From positions 18,235,292 through 18,299,291 of the forward strand of contig NC_088312.1 in the NCBI RefSeq assembly GCF_910592395.1: a stretch of DNA of 64,000 nucleotides, written 5' to 3'. This DNA comes from Lineus longissimus (lineage: Eukaryota; Nemertea; Pilidiophora; Heteronemertea; Lineidae). Position numbers and translations under genes: made by a program. The number at the start of each line of letters is the position of its first letter. Position 1 is the first letter of the stretch. Positions 23,277-35,541 of the stretch are shown piece after piece. Under the pieces are notes generated by a model, which was given only the letters and a program-made list of their open reading frames with translations, made no database searches and had not been told where the DNA came from.

Positions 23277-24466
23277 TATATGTAGGCCTATCTATATATA
23301 TGGTAATGCTTTCAAGTTCAAATTGGCTGATGTTATAAGCATCGATTTATTGTCCTGGAATACCTCTCTATCTACACTTCATGATTTCAGGCAGACAGAA
23401 AGTTGCTGTGGTATAAAGCTGGTGTTAAGTTGGACCAATACTTCGTCCCCACAATGTAGAGCTACATGTATTATCTCGAACCTATAGCCTAATAATGGGC
23501 TATACTAGTTTGAAGTTTGCCTAGTTCTTGGCAGTTCCTCCTTCCTGGTATTAATGATTCTCAATTAAAATTACTTTCCTGGTTGCAGATGGTTCATGAT
23601 ACATAACTGTTGATCTTCATTTATAACCTTAATTAGGGTTGTAGGCCTACTAACAATTATGCATGTATTGACTTAGCCCTCACTTATTTGACAAATTGGG
23701 AGTAAGGAGCAAAGGATAAGTAGATAGCTTTAGCATGAGCAGCCTGAAGGTATGTATATATTCTTTGTTCCCTATTTGTAGACGTCAATGGCATTATTAC
23801 CATGCTAGTGTAGTCTGCCCATCCTCAGCAGCTGAAAGATTTTCAGTCGATTTTTACAGGGATAACAGTCATTGCACACCAAGTCCCAGGCCAAGTCCTC
23901 AGTTGCAATACACTCTGGACTCATCGGCTATAGCCTCGTCCAAGCCCTCCTTCCCATGGAGGAAGTATGTTAAGGAGGACTATGGGCTTAGCTAGTGGAG
24001 GGCGGGGGGCATAAAAAATGTGTTGTTGACCATGATTTCGGCCCAAAAAATTCAAAAAGAGTCATTTTGCCCAACCAGAGAGCCTTTTGCCAACCAAAAA
24101 CACCAGACCTTTATTTACAATTTCAGTCATGTCTTGGCTCTAAATTTATGATGCTGGGCCAATTGATATGAACAGTTCGATAGATGTAGCATTCTGCTTG
24201 ATTAGATCCAATGATGTCCTTGGGATGGATTGAGACCCGGGTGAAACAAGGGGGGGGGGGGGTGTTACCGGTGAGTGTAAGCATTGGTACAGAACCCAAT
24301 TATGAATTTTCAGCTGACTGACTTTTAACCCTTTCCGTCAGATTTCGTGATATACGTGATTATTCGTGATTATTTGTCGTAAAGGCATGGTTGGCTCGTG
24401 TACCAGTGCATGGTTAGCGTGTGTCCCACTAGTAAATAGAAACATCACCATAGCTTAGTTCAACTA
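23277..24466. other. Anonymous sequence, no gene seen
   Basis: AT-rich intergenic or intronic sequence. It includes a G-rich run near 24,250 and a short open frame at 23,735-23,995 that I cannot assign. Confidence 0.4.
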
Positions 24467-24652
24467 CAGTAGAACCTCTCTATTAAGGACCCCCTCCGGG
24501 CCTCGGGACTGACAAGTGCTGTCCTTAATAGAGAGGTGTCCTCATAAGAGAGGTCAAATTGAATGGAAACCACCAATTTGGGACCAAACCTAGTGTTCTC
24601 AATTGAGAGGTTGTCATTAATAGTGAGGTGTCCGCTAAGGGAGGTTCCACTG
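24467..24652 (+). mobile_element. Pogo-like MITE, locus 3
   Basis: Begins CAGTAGAACCTCTCTATT and ends GAGGTTCCACTG, preceded by TA. It has a short insertion (cctccgggcctc) near its left end. Confidence 0.8.
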
Positions 24653-24740
24653 TGTAATAGACTTGTCAACATGATGAAAATGGGCTTGAATAATGTTTCT
24701 TGGATCACTAAAAATTGAAAATTCAGAGTAGATTTGCATA

Positions 24741-24953
24741 CGGTGGAACCTCCCGAAGCGGATACCTCTCTGTTAAGGACACCCTCTCTATTAAGGAAAC
24801 CCTTTTACTAAGGACAGCCTCTCTAATAAGGCCACTAGGTTTGATCCCAGATTGTTTGTTTCCATTCAATTTGACCTCTCCAATCAGGACACTTCACAAT
24901 TAAGGACAGCACTTGTCAGTCCTGAGGGTGTCCTTAATGTACAGGTTTTACTG
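24741..24953 (-). mobile_element. Pogo-like MITE, locus 4 (diverged)
   Basis: Starts cggtggaacctcccg and ends ggttttactg|ta. It carries an extra block of cctctctattaagg-type modules near its left end and is more diverged than its relatives. Confidence 0.7.
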
Positions 24954-25821
24954 TAATCGGAAAATCACGAAATCAGTTTCAAATTTCAAATTTTTTGCTT
25001 GAATGAATCGCAGGCCTTTAAGTGCTGAAATCAAAGCCCTATTTGATCTTTGAACACTTTGATTGAAGATAAACTATTGTTGTTCGTTTAACAAACAGGT
25101 CTGGTACTTTTTGTATAACCGGATTTCAGGTGTCATTTCCGAGAAATGTTCCTGTCTAATTAGAACGGGACAATTCTGCCGCCACAGTGGCTCAATAACC
25201 ACTTGATGTAGTGTCATGATGCATAAAACTGAGTATCTAGGCCTGTTTTATCGGAAGATAACATATGTTGAAAAAGTGGACATGATTTCGAATGCAGGTA
25301 ACAATGTGAAGTGTCTGATTAATTAGGAATAAATTGGGATTTATTGTAGCTCATAAATGGGTGTTTATCAGTGGTGTTGACATGCACTTGCAACTGCCCA
25401 CTTAGGCTATTAGGCCTACCGTCTCCAGGTAGCAATTAAGGTACTATACGTGCGTAATTAAGATCATGATAGACTAATTTGACATTTGTTGTGGTCAGAT
25501 TTCAAAGTTTTCATTATCCGATTGCGAAGTAGTCGGTTATCAGATTGCTGTGGACTGTTTCATGTGCTTCAAGGATTATTATTGTTCAGTTAGATTCTGG
25601 TAAGTTCTGTTTGAAAAAGACCTGATCATGGACATGTTGGAACTGGAAGGCATTTCTGACAATTTTCTCCCTTTCTTTACATTGAATTTCATGATTTATG
25701 TGCTTATCATTATCATAATAAATTTTCGTTAGGTACATGTTCTCTTTTCCCCCTTTACAAAATCTGCCGGCGGCAAATTTTCATTTCTTTCTCTGTGCGT
25801 GTGCTCTCTGTGATCATTGTA
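24954..25821. other. Anonymous AT-rich sequence
   Basis: No open frame, tRNA-like sequence or repeat array recognised. Confidence 0.4.
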
Positions 25822-26098
25822 CAGTCCAAATCACGATTGTCATCCCTAAATTCGCGTCATTGGCGTGTCATTGGCGTGTCATTGGTGCGTCATTGGTGCG
25901 TCATTAGGGGGGGTCATTGACACGCTACCCAGCGAGTAGGTCGCACGTAAGTTGCACATAGGCGCGCGTAATTTACGCGAAACATAGAGAGAAGTGCGTC
26001 ACGGGTGCGTCATTGACGCGCAACTCGGCGCGTAACTCGTATGTGCGATGCGTGTCACTGACGCGAAGCAGGAGGGATGTCATTTGTGATTTGGACTG
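25822..26098. mobile_element. TA-flanked MITE with CpG-rich CGTCATTG core
   Basis: A 277-bp element with inverted ends CAGTCCAAATCACGATTG and its complement, CAAATGACATCCCT-type subterminal sequence, and TA on both sides (25820-25821 and 26099-26100). The core repeats cattggcgtgt and cattggtgcgt and is strikingly rich in CpG (cgcgcgtaatttacgcg). This is a Tc1/mariner-type non-autonomous element, unrelated in sequence to the CAGTRGAACC family. Confidence 0.8.
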
Positions 26099-26312
26099 TA
26101 TTTTCCCCAGAAGTAAATATCAGGGTAATGTTGATGGTTGGTCTAGTTATTCATGATTCTCAATTAAAATTAATTTTCCTGTTTTTCAAATGGTTTATGC
26201 AAACATGACTGTTTTGTAATGATTTATAATGTATATTTAGGCCATACGAATTAATTATTCGATATTAGCCCTCACTAATTTGACAAATTGAGAGTAAGGT
26301 GCAAAGGATAAG

Positions 26313-26491
26313 CAGTATAACCTCTCTATTAAGGACACCCTCGGGACTGACAAGTACTGTCCTTAATAGAGAGGTGTCCTGATTAAGAGAGGTCAAATTA
26401 AATGAAAACTACCAGTTTGGGGCCAAAACTAGTGTCCGTACTAGAGAGGTTGTCCTTAAAAGAGAGGTGTCCGCTTAGGGAGGTTTCACTG
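26313..26491 (+). mobile_element. Pogo-like MITE, locus 5
   Basis: Begins CAGTATAACCTCTCTATT and ends GGAGGTTTCACTG|TA. About 179 bp. Confidence 0.8.
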
Positions 26492-26659
26492 TAGCTGGCT
26501 TTCGTATGAGCAGCCTGGTGCGTATTCTTTATTCCCTATATTGAAAAGAAATGCTGGTGGTTACAGCGCCTTCATGTCTTGCGGTTAAAACTCAAAATGA
26601 AAAATAGACCTCATGAAAGTGAAAAGGGAGTATGTACCTCATGTTAGATCTCTACAACA

Positions 26660-26910
26660 ATGGACACCAATGATATTATCATGATTGGTAAAAATTATGG
26701 CTGATGAATTTTCGAAAAGGATTTTGCCAATTCCACTAGAAAATGCATTCACATACTTGTGTGTACCGGCCTCAAAGGCACCATGGACACTATTGATTTT
26801 ATCGGCTATGGCACAAAATATGGCTGATGAAATTTCGAAAAAGGTTATGAGTAACTGGATATTGCACTTGAAAATGCATTCGCATACTATGTGTATACCC
26901 TCCAAGGCAC
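26660..26910. repeat. Diverged tandem duplication, about 120-bp unit
   Basis: Two units sharing atggctgatgaaatttcgaa and gaaaatgcattcrcatac followed by gtgtaccctcaaggcacc-like sequence. The open frames across them are a by-product. Confidence 0.65.
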
Positions 26911-27385
26911 AATATCAATCTCACACCTTTTAGTTGCTAATTGTCGTCTCGTCAGCCTGATGAGTACATTGATCTTATTTTTAGGAAGCGCTCTACTCAG
27001 TTGGCACTTGCGTCAAACGTCAGGTCACGAGGGAAATGGAAAATTAAATTGGCTCTGGGCAATGTTTGATTGGAATTTTAACCTTTCAATTAATCGGTAT
27101 CAAAGTACAGCGGGACTGCAGTTTCAGTGACGTAAATTGTATTTTCTGTTGACTGTAACTGTCATTGGAATTTCTAGCTTATTGTGTTTCCCTGTACACT
27201 TTCAACTCCCTCCCAGTGGTGGACCCAGGGGCTGCCCTAATTTGTCAAAAATCGTTGAAATTGACCATGAGTTTTGTGAAATTGACTGTAATTGTTGTTT
27301 ACATTTTCTCAGTCTCCTGGGTCTTCCGCTGCCTCCCCCTGAGCCGGGCCAAGCGCAGTTCTTCTGATTTTCCATCTTTCAAAAA

Positions 27386-27562
27386 CAGTGGAACCACTCT
27401 TAGCAGACACATCTGCTAGCCAGACAACATCTCTATTAGTGACAGTGATATTGGTCACAAATGGGTCATTTCTATTCAACTTGACCTCTGTTATCAGGAC
27501 ACCACCCTATAAGGACAGCATTTGTCTGTCCCAAGGGTGTCTTTGATAGAGAGGTTCTACCA
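27386..27562 (-). mobile_element. Pogo-like MITE, locus 6 (old)
   Basis: Begins CAGTGGAACCACTCTTAG and ends GAGAGGTTCTACCA. It is the most diverged full-length copy, with many changes in the inner modules. Confidence 0.65.
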
Positions 27563-27888
27563 TAGCCTTATCTGATTTCAATCTATCCACTGAAATCTGA
27601 TAACAGTGTCGACCTTTCATGAATCGGCTTTGAGGAAGATAAATTATCAGATAGAGAATCATTGCGTTTGGAATAATCTTCTATTCTAACCTTTTTGCCA
27701 TGCTTATTCCATTCTGGACAGCAAAGAAGTCGTCGTTTATCATCTCTGAAATTGGCAATTTTAGTGATCACATTTTGATGAGACTTTTTGCTGGTTCAAA
27801 AACACCGTTGTATCACAGATAATAAATGGTGCATGCAAGGAATTAATCTTGCAAATAATTTGGTCCTTGGGTACCGATCAATTTAGTA

Positions 27889-28074
27889 CAGTGGAACCTC
27901 CCTTAGCAGACACCTCTCTACTAAGGACGCCCTCTCCGTAATGGACACCAGTTTCGGTCTCAAATTGGTTCTTTCTATTCAACTTAACCTCTCTTATCAG
28001 GACACCTCTAGCTCCCTTAAGGACAGTAGTTGTCTGTCCCGAGGGTGTCCTTTTAAAAAAGAGAGGTTCTACTA
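27889..28074 (-). mobile_element. Pogo-like MITE, locus 7
   Basis: Preceded by TA, it begins CAGTGGAACCTCCCTTAG and ends GAGAGGTTCTACTA. It lies directly left of the LINE fragment. Confidence 0.75.
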
Positions 28075-28084
28075 ATGTGGATTA

Positions 28085-29300
28085 AAACACATCTGTTGCT
28101 TCAAGAATCGTTTTAAATTCTCACCATTCAAAGACAAAGGAACCTGCGAAGCTACATTCCTTCTACTCATGATCATACATTCAGTTTTATTTGCATTAAA
28201 TTTTGTAACAAGTCACAAGCATCTAGGTTTGATTTTTAATGATTCGTGTACTTATCATGATCATGTTGAACAAATTATAACAAAGGCATTGACCCGTACT
28301 GGAATACTGAGGAATTTGAAATATAAAGTACAGAGAATAAAATTAGAAACAATGTATAACTCTTATATTAGACCAATTTTAGAATACGCCGACGTTGTAT
28401 GGGATGGTCTTCCTGATTACCTAGCTACTAATTTGGAAAAGGTGCAGGTCAGTGCCTTACGTATCATCACTGGAGCTACCGTGAGTTGCTCCAGTGAAGA
28501 TCTTTATTTAGAATCGGGTTACACCATGCTTATTCATCGTCGAAAGAATCATAGATTAGTTATGTTTTACAAAATCATTCATGGCGAAACACCAACCTAT
28601 TTGAGACAGTTATTACCTCCCAGGGTGGGTGATAATCGTGTATCTTCGTAATCAAGATGACTTTATACCATTTCTGTGCCGGACTGAGTATCATTATCGA
28701 TCATTTTTTCCCGCTACAACCAGGGATTGGAATAGTCTACCAAGCGAAGTTAGAAATGCGCCCTCAATTGGAATATTCAAAAAAATTTGTGTCATATGTT
28801 TTGTCAACCTAAACCCCCAGCCTGGTACTTCTTTGGTACAACGAGAGAGAGGAATATATATCACTGTAGATTAAGGACTGGTTGCAGCGGGTTGAATTAT
28901 CATTTATTTATAAATCTTGTCATTGCGGACCCGTCTTGTAATTATTGTTTCGACAAGCCAGTTGAGAATCCATATCATTACTTTTTTCACTGCACTCGGT
29001 ATACTGCGCAGAGACATATAGTTGGTACTTGAACTCGAGGATAGATTTCCTCCACCTAGAATTTTACCGTATACTGTACAGGATCTTCTTTTTGGTAACG
29101 AGGCTTACTCCCATGATACAAATATATCTATATTTTCAGTAGTTCAAACTTACATTGAAAGAACACGCAGATTTACTCGCTGATATCTCTGCACATTATA
29201 TCTTGTGATATCTGACCTCGGTCAATTACAGTTGTCCATCTTGTGTTTTATGTAATTTGTAAAGAGTGTGATGAGATCATAAGATTGATTAATAAATTTA
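28085..29300 (+). mobile_element. Non-LTR retrotransposon 3' end with 5' inversion
   Basis: From about 28,200 the plus strand encodes the end of a LINE reverse transcriptase and its C-terminal tail: SHKHLGL, then IRPILEYADVVW, LEKVQVSALRIITG, then (after frame changes near 28,640 and 28,870) DWNSLPSEVRNAPS and a CNYC...HYFFHC cysteine/histidine motif. Between about 28,085 and 28,198 the minus strand encodes the residues expected just upstream (FNANKTECM...PLSLNGE), so this short segment is inverted. The copy is 5'-truncated and dead. The family is probably of the CR1/Jockey group, but I cannot settle the clade. Confidence 0.8.
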
Positions 29301-30159
29301 CAGATATATAAAAGAATCGCTTTTTTGGTAAAGCGGTTTGAAAAGGGTGATGACACCCAAAACGCATTAAAGTTTAAATGTGTAAAGCGCTGAGCGTGAC
29401 CAATGCCTCAGAATAAATTACTTAATTTCATATGTGTGACTTGTTTTCATGAACAGCTTATAGCTACAAATCTCTGTAGCCTGGGTCAGGCTCCTTGCTT
29501 AGCATTCATTCTGCACAAGTAAAAAACTTCACCTCATAAACTCGGGCATATTTTTGTATTCTTTGATAAGCCGTGAATATTACATGAATGGTCCACCTGA
29601 CTTTTTCACAGTCTTTCATCAGTCTACCTTGCCACAGCCAGTTTACGCATAACGTTTGCTTTGTAAACATATCTCTCCCAGGAGAACTAACTTGAAAAAC
29701 ATCTTTTGCTTCAGTTATTATATGTCGTTATGTTGCTTATGAATTCTTTATATGTTTATACAATATTTTCTGATGTTTTTTTTGCCGTTGATAAAATTAT
29801 TGTATGGAGGGTACTTACTTTTAGCTCACCTTTTCAACAAAGTGGCTCGCAAACAAGCAATTTTAGCCGCTGCAACCTGGCTCCATTGCATGTGGCGAGT
29901 GACCAAAATCACTTGTATGCGCTGTGCTCAAGGGAAAGCCAAGTATTGCGACCTCGATTCCCTCTGATAAATGGCTCCGATATTGACATAGTCAATCAAT
30001 CAATCAATGCTGACGACATTTAGTATTAATTTTTCACTCTGGTGACAGAGTTGCTTCAATTTCACGAAGAATGTCTTATAGAGCATAGGATCCTTCTTCT
30101 TCTTCTTCTGCACTCTCTGTCTTGAATGGACAGTCCCGATCTGGCGATGAATGCTGTAT
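29301..30159. other. LINE-flanking anonymous sequence
   Basis: Contains a short (tcaa)n tract near 29,990-30,007 and a (ttc)n tract near 30,092-30,108. No gene is recognised. The open frame at 29,706-30,023 has no domain I know. Confidence 0.4.
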
Positions 30160-30625
30160 CTGTCAATTTTTTTGTCTTGGTTACTGTAAAGCTGTATCTG
30201 TCATAATTTCTCTCTTGGTTACTGTAAAGCTGTACCTGTCATAGTTTCTGTCTTGGTTACTGTAAAGCTGTATCTGTCATAGTTTCTGTCTTGGTTACTG
30301 TAAAGCTGTATCTGCCATTATTTCTCTCTTGGTTACTGTAAAGCTGTATCTGTCATAATTTCTCTCTTGGTTACTGTAAAGCTGTATCTGTCATAGTTTC
30401 TGTCATAGTTTCTGTCTTGGTTACTGTAAAGCTGTATCTGCCAGTATTTCTCTCTTGGTTACTGTAAAGCTGTATCTGTCATAGTTTCTGTCTTGGTTAC
30501 TGTAAAGCTGTATCTGCCATTATTTCTCTCTTGGATACTGTAAAGCTGTATCTGCCATTATTTTTGTCTTCGTTACTGTAAAGCTGTATCTGTCATATTT
30601 TTTGTTTTGGTTATTGTAAAGCTGG
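30160..30625. repeat. Minisatellite, 38-bp unit, about 12 copies
   Basis: Tandem units ggttactgtaaagctgtatc followed by tgtcatagtttctgtctt, with variants tgccattatttctctctt. One unit near 30,400 has an internal duplication of catagtttctgt. Confidence 0.9.
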
Positions 30626-31857
30626 TCCTGGATGCAGATTCCAGATGCTTAGATGGCTGGGACTCCTCCCTCTGGGCACCCTCCAAGACCGACCCATGGA
30701 TCAGTCTAAAAAGCCCTGTAGCAAAGTTTGCATCTTAGCAAGATGAAGCTAACATAAATATATGCTTCATGATCTTGGCTACGATAATACAACAGTCAGC
30801 TATGGGATAATGCCCTCGGGGCTGCTATTTCTTGACATTTTCTTGGGAGTCGGGGTTACTATTTTGAACTGTTTACATCAATCTATCAAAAAGTCTTTCG
30901 TGAATATGATGAAAGGATTTGGCATTTCCATAGTTAGTAGCCAGGGTTTTGTTTCTAACATGTCTAAAGGTCAGGGAAATCCGTTTCCAACTGTCATATT
31001 GAGTTTGCGTGAAAGAAAATATCTGAAATTTGATCAACTTTTCCTGAAGATGACGACAGAGTTTGTATTTTCCAATTTTCCTGAAGGGCATGGTGGTCTT
31101 TTTCCATCAGTTAGTCAGTGCATGTGACACTGAGTTATTCTGAAAGATGATCCCTCCGAATGACGGTGCACTCGATATCCAATATCGTCATTGTTTCTTT
31201 ACTGTTTATGAATTGGGGAACGTTGAGTCACTGGGAGAACCCTAGTTATGTGCAAAGGTCAGAATTCCCTTAATCATGTACATACTTGGTGTTTCCAGAA
31301 AGCATGCGGCATTTTGCCTTACTGATACATCGTAATTCCAATTTCACAAGCCTGTAGATCAGATCTCACTGACTTTTGGTAGCAGTTAAAATAAATAAAT
31401 CATCCTGCTTGGTTTAATTCCGATTATGTTTTTCATTGGAAAAGCGTACAAAGTCATAGCTAGGCGACCCGCGATCAATCCTTTGCAGTTTGGGGAGGAA
31501 TACCCCCCAAAAAAATCACCCTTTTTGGGTGTCTCAAGAAAGATGAGACAACAATCAAATCTCCAATCTCCATCTATCCTAGTTTTCCTTTCAGAGCTAG
31601 TTTCCCTATTACTATTATTAAGAAATTTCAAAAAGGTCATTCCCGAGGGCCTTTTGCCCCCCCCCCAAAAGCTAGCTATGCCCCTGATTATGTTTAAGGC
31701 ATACATGTAACAACAAACCAACTTACGTCTCAAAAATGCACAGCAAGATAAGAATCAGAAGTTACTTCTCTTGTTGTACTGCCACTAATATTTCATATCC
31801 CGAAACCTCTCACATTATTTGAACGCACTCTGTACAGTCCCTGGAGTAAAACATAAA
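30626..31857. other. Anonymous sequence, no gene confirmed
   Basis: An open frame at 30,762-31,127 shows no recognisable domain. A C-run lies at about 31,656-31,665. Nothing else can be supported. Confidence 0.35.
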
Positions 31858-32035
31858 CAGTGGAACCCCCCTTAGCAGACACCTCTCTTTTAAGGACAAC
31901 CTCTCTATTAAGGACACTAGTTTTGGTCCAAAAATGGCAGTTTCCATTCAATCTGACCTCTCTAATAAGGACACCTCTCTATTAAGGACAGCATTTGTCA
32001 GTCCCAAGGGTGTCCTTTATAGAGAGGTTCTACTG
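31858..32035 (-). mobile_element. Pogo-like MITE, locus 8
   Basis: Begins CAGTGGAACCCCCCTTAG and ends GAGAGGTTCTACTG|TA. About 178 bp. Confidence 0.8.
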
Positions 32036-32639
32036 TACACCACGGATAAATGTGGTATCCTCCAGTGATGACATTGCAATAATACTAAGCCTTTGGGTTT
32101 GATGACACCATGCTGATGATTCATCACCGATATCGCAAGAACTTTTTTCCAAAAGTTACTTTGAGATACCTAATTAGCATCATATTTTGTAATTTGGAAA
32201 TGTCAGAGTGCGATTTCAAAGGTTTCAACATTTGATGATTCGATTTTGATGCTTCACAACGCTGTTAACAGAAAAATCCCTTCACCTTTGGTATGGTTGC
32301 GTTGACGTCGAAGACCTGCTTGCGGGTTGACCTTTCAGGTATCAGGCAGAATTTCATTAAATTGATTTTTGAAATGGAAATATCAAAGCTGTTATTTGAT
32401 TCATTTTGGTCATGTTATCCGACAAAAAGGGCATAATACCAAGGGTAACAGAGGTTACTAGTGCTAGTTTGACTCATCTGGATGACGATGCTGGTACCAA
32501 GTGATAAGAAATAATACCTAGTGGCAGTTGTCATTTCATTCTTGGATGGAGTGGATGTTGCATATGCTCACTGTTGGAATAACTGTCTAATTTGCAGGTA
32601 AGTTTTGTTCGGGACATGCGTGATTGTACCCGCCCTTCC

Positions 32640-34170
32640 AACATCACTATTGCTCGTTTGGTTGGTCCTTTTTGGTATACTTGGTCCTTGGTTGCATACT
32701 TGGTCCTTTGTTGCATACCTGGTCCTTTCTTTGTTGCATAATTGGTCCCTTCTTTGTTGAATACTTGGTCCTTTATTGCATACTTGGTCCTTTCTTTGTT
32801 GCATACTTGGTCCATGGTTGCATACTTGGTCCTTTATTGCATACTTGGTCCTTTCTTTGTTGCATACTTGGTCCTTGGTTGCATACTTGGTCCTTTATTG
32901 CATACTTGGTCCTTTCTTTGTTGCATACTCAGTCCTTTGTTGCATACTTGGTCCTTTCTTTGTTGCATACTTGGTCCTTGGTTGCATACTTGGTCCTTTG
33001 TTGCATACTTGGTCCTTGGTTGCATACTTGGTCCTTTCTTTGTTGCATACTTGGTCCTTGGTTGCATACTTGGTCCTTTGTTGTCCACTTAGTCCTTTGT
33101 TGCATACTCAGTCCTTTGTTGCATACTTGGTCCTTTCTTTGTTGCATACTTGATCCTTGGTTGCATACTTGGTCCTTTGTTGCATACTTGGTCCTTAGTT
33201 GCACACTTACATGTAGTCCTCTGTTGCATACTTAGTCCTTTGTTGCATACTTGGTCCTTTGTTGTCCACTTGGTCCTTTGTTGCATACTTGGTCATTTGT
33301 TGTACACTTGTCCTCTGTTGCATACTTAGTCCTTTGTTGTCCACTTGGTCCTTTGTTGCGTACTTGGTCATTTGTTGTACACTTGTCCTCTGTTGCATAC
33401 TTAGTCCTTTGTTGCATACTTGGTCCTTTGTTGCATACTTGGTCATTTGTTGTACACTTATCCTCTGTTGCATACTTAGTCCTTTGTTGCAAACTTGGTC
33501 CTTTGTTGCATACTTGGTCATTTGTTGTACACTTGTCCTCTGTTGCATACTTAGTCCTTTGTTGCATACTTGGTCCTTTGTTGCATACTTGGTCATTTGT
33601 TGTACACTTGTCCTCTGTTGCATACTTAGTCCTTTGTTGCATACTTAGTCCTTTGTTGTCCACTTGGTCCTTTGTTGCATACTTGGTCATTTGTTGTACA
33701 CTTGTCCTCTGTTGCATACTTAGTCCTTTGTTGTCCACTTGGTCCTTTGTTGCATACTTGGTCATTTGTTGTACACTTGTCCTCTGTTGCATACTTAGTC
33801 CTTTGTTGCATACTTGGTCCTTTGTTGCATACTTGGTCATTTGTTGTACACTTGTCCTCTGTTGCATACTTAGTCCTTTGTTGTCCACTTGGTCCTTTGT
33901 TGCATACTTGGTCATTTGTTGTACACTTGTCCTCTGTTGCATACTTGGTCCTTTGTTGCATACTTGGTCATTTGTTGTACACTTGTCCTCTGTTGCATAC
34001 TTAGTCCTTTGTTGCATACTTGGTCCTTTGTTGCATACTTGGTCATTTGTTGTACACTTGTCCTCTGTTGCATACTTAGTCCTTTGTTGCATACTTGGTC
34101 CTTTGTTGCATACTTGGTCCTTTGTTGTACACTTGGTCCTTTATTGCATACTTCTTCATTACAAATGAGC
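32640..34170. repeat. 19-bp satellite with 75-bp higher-order units, 1.5 kb
   Basis: The base unit is ttgcatacttggtcctttg (19 bp). From about 32,680 to 33,190 it alternates with longer units carrying an extra ttc (…cctttctttg). From about 33,230 to 34,090 four variants make a 75-bp higher-order unit: …cttagtcctttg, …cttggtcctttg, …cttggtcatttg and the 18-bp ttgtacacttgtcctctg, repeated about 11 times, some units having ttgtccac in place of ttgcatac. Because 75 is a multiple of 3, both strands stay open for about 300 codons. This explains the long open frames; none has features of a real protein. Confidence 0.92.
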
Positions 34171-34940
34171 CACCAGACCATGCACTTTTAAATGGTTTTA
34201 GTGTTTCTACTAGGCTGAATATTGAGAACAGCTCCACATCAAGAAACTCTTCCCTGGCTAAAAGAGAACAGTGGAGAACACTGCTGAAGACAAAATGAAA
34301 AGGCACATGGCATATTGTTGTCTGATAACATACTGCACTTTCGCCAATGAAGCAATATTGACATAGAAGCTTTCTAGAGGATTGACCATTGTGCTATTGA
34401 CTAAGAAAATATTGCAGACTTCTTGATAAATGGATAAAAACATGAATAGAATTGTCTGTGGCAATCGATTCGAGAGTGTAGATTGTCACATTTGAATGGG
34501 AAGTGAAAAGATGGCTGGGGAGCTTTGATATTGAGATTGATAAAGTGCTGGGCAAACAAGCCATTTTTGTTGCCGTGACCGGCAGTTTAATTGTTGCTAT
34601 GTGCAACAAAAATGTAATTTCGTCTGCTGATAAAACCAATAATGGCTAGGATTGATCTATATTACTAAATGAGAGGCAAGATTTTCCTGTAGGCGATCAT
34701 GGGACATCGCCATCTGTTACGCCTTGGTCGAACTAGCGCAGGTCTGTGACATCGTATCAACTGATCACAATTGGCTACGACGTAAATCACGTCACGACAT
34801 CGCTAACCCATTGTATAGCCTCGATCTGCTACGAGGTACATCGAGCCTATGTGCTACCTCCAGAAAAGCCAGGAATTCCAGCCCAAACGCATTTGAGCTT
34901 TATAAAGCCATGATGAAAAAGAGGAAAACCCCTCGGTGTA
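34171..34940. other. Anonymous sequence between satellite and promoter-like region
   Basis: No domain-bearing frame or repeat is recognised. Confidence 0.35.
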
Positions 34941-35251
34941 AAAATAGTTTGACGTCACAAGGCTAGCCAACCAATCGGGCCATTGTTACGTCAACCAATC
35001 ATTTTTGCAAGAGGCACCTCGCACTTTGTCCCTTTGGGATGAAGTATTGGTCTACGATTTCACCGCCTTGCTGCCACCCAGATGTCCAGCCATGGTGACC
35101 AGCCACACCCGCGCCATCAGAGAATCAGAGGTGATCTCGGTGAAAGCTATACTACGGTGAAAGCTACCACTAAGCTACACTACTTCGGTGAAAGCTACTA
35201 CTTTCCAACAAAGACCCAAATGCAAACCTCACATCGACAGATCGACAGGTA
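34941..35251 (+). promoter_or_regulatory. Promoter-like region with CRE and CCAAT boxes plus candidate 5' exon
   Basis: A consensus CRE TGACGTCA at 34950-34957 is followed by CCAAT at 34971-34975 and 34995-34999, a spacing typical of TATA-less promoters. Downstream sequence ends at a donor-like ATCGACAG|gtatga near 35,250. It also contains a threefold cggtgaaagctactac repeat. A non-coding alternative first exon is inferred; no transcript evidence is available. Confidence 0.35.
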
Positions 35252-35541
35252 TGATTAGCTCATATTGATTGAAAGGCGCTCTCTGATTCTTATGTCGGGC
35301 ACCTGTGATGTCCACTGCATGCAGTCATGATCATATGCACCAGATAAAAATCCCACGTTTGTGGGCACTAACAGAATAGAAGGCTATATCTTTCTACAGG
35401 GTGGCCCAGAATGATTTTCGCTCACACAATGGATACACAAATGAATTCTTTATGCAAGTGAAAAATAATTCTGGGCAACCCTGTAGATGGTATACAGGCA
35501 AGAGGCAGAGTTGAACTAAATCCACAGGACATACTTTTAGC

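Noticed and set aside
23735-23995. Possible hAT transposase C-terminus (CPSSAAERFS)
   Set aside because: Only one short motif-like string, with no WW or other hAT blocks around it.
30160-30625. CRISPR-like array
   Set aside because: The units are contiguous tandem repeats without unique spacers, and the genome is eukaryotic.
33232-34168. Open frames of 286 and 305 codons on opposite strands
   Set aside because: They lie fully within the 19-mer satellite and are open only because the 75-bp unit is a multiple of 3.
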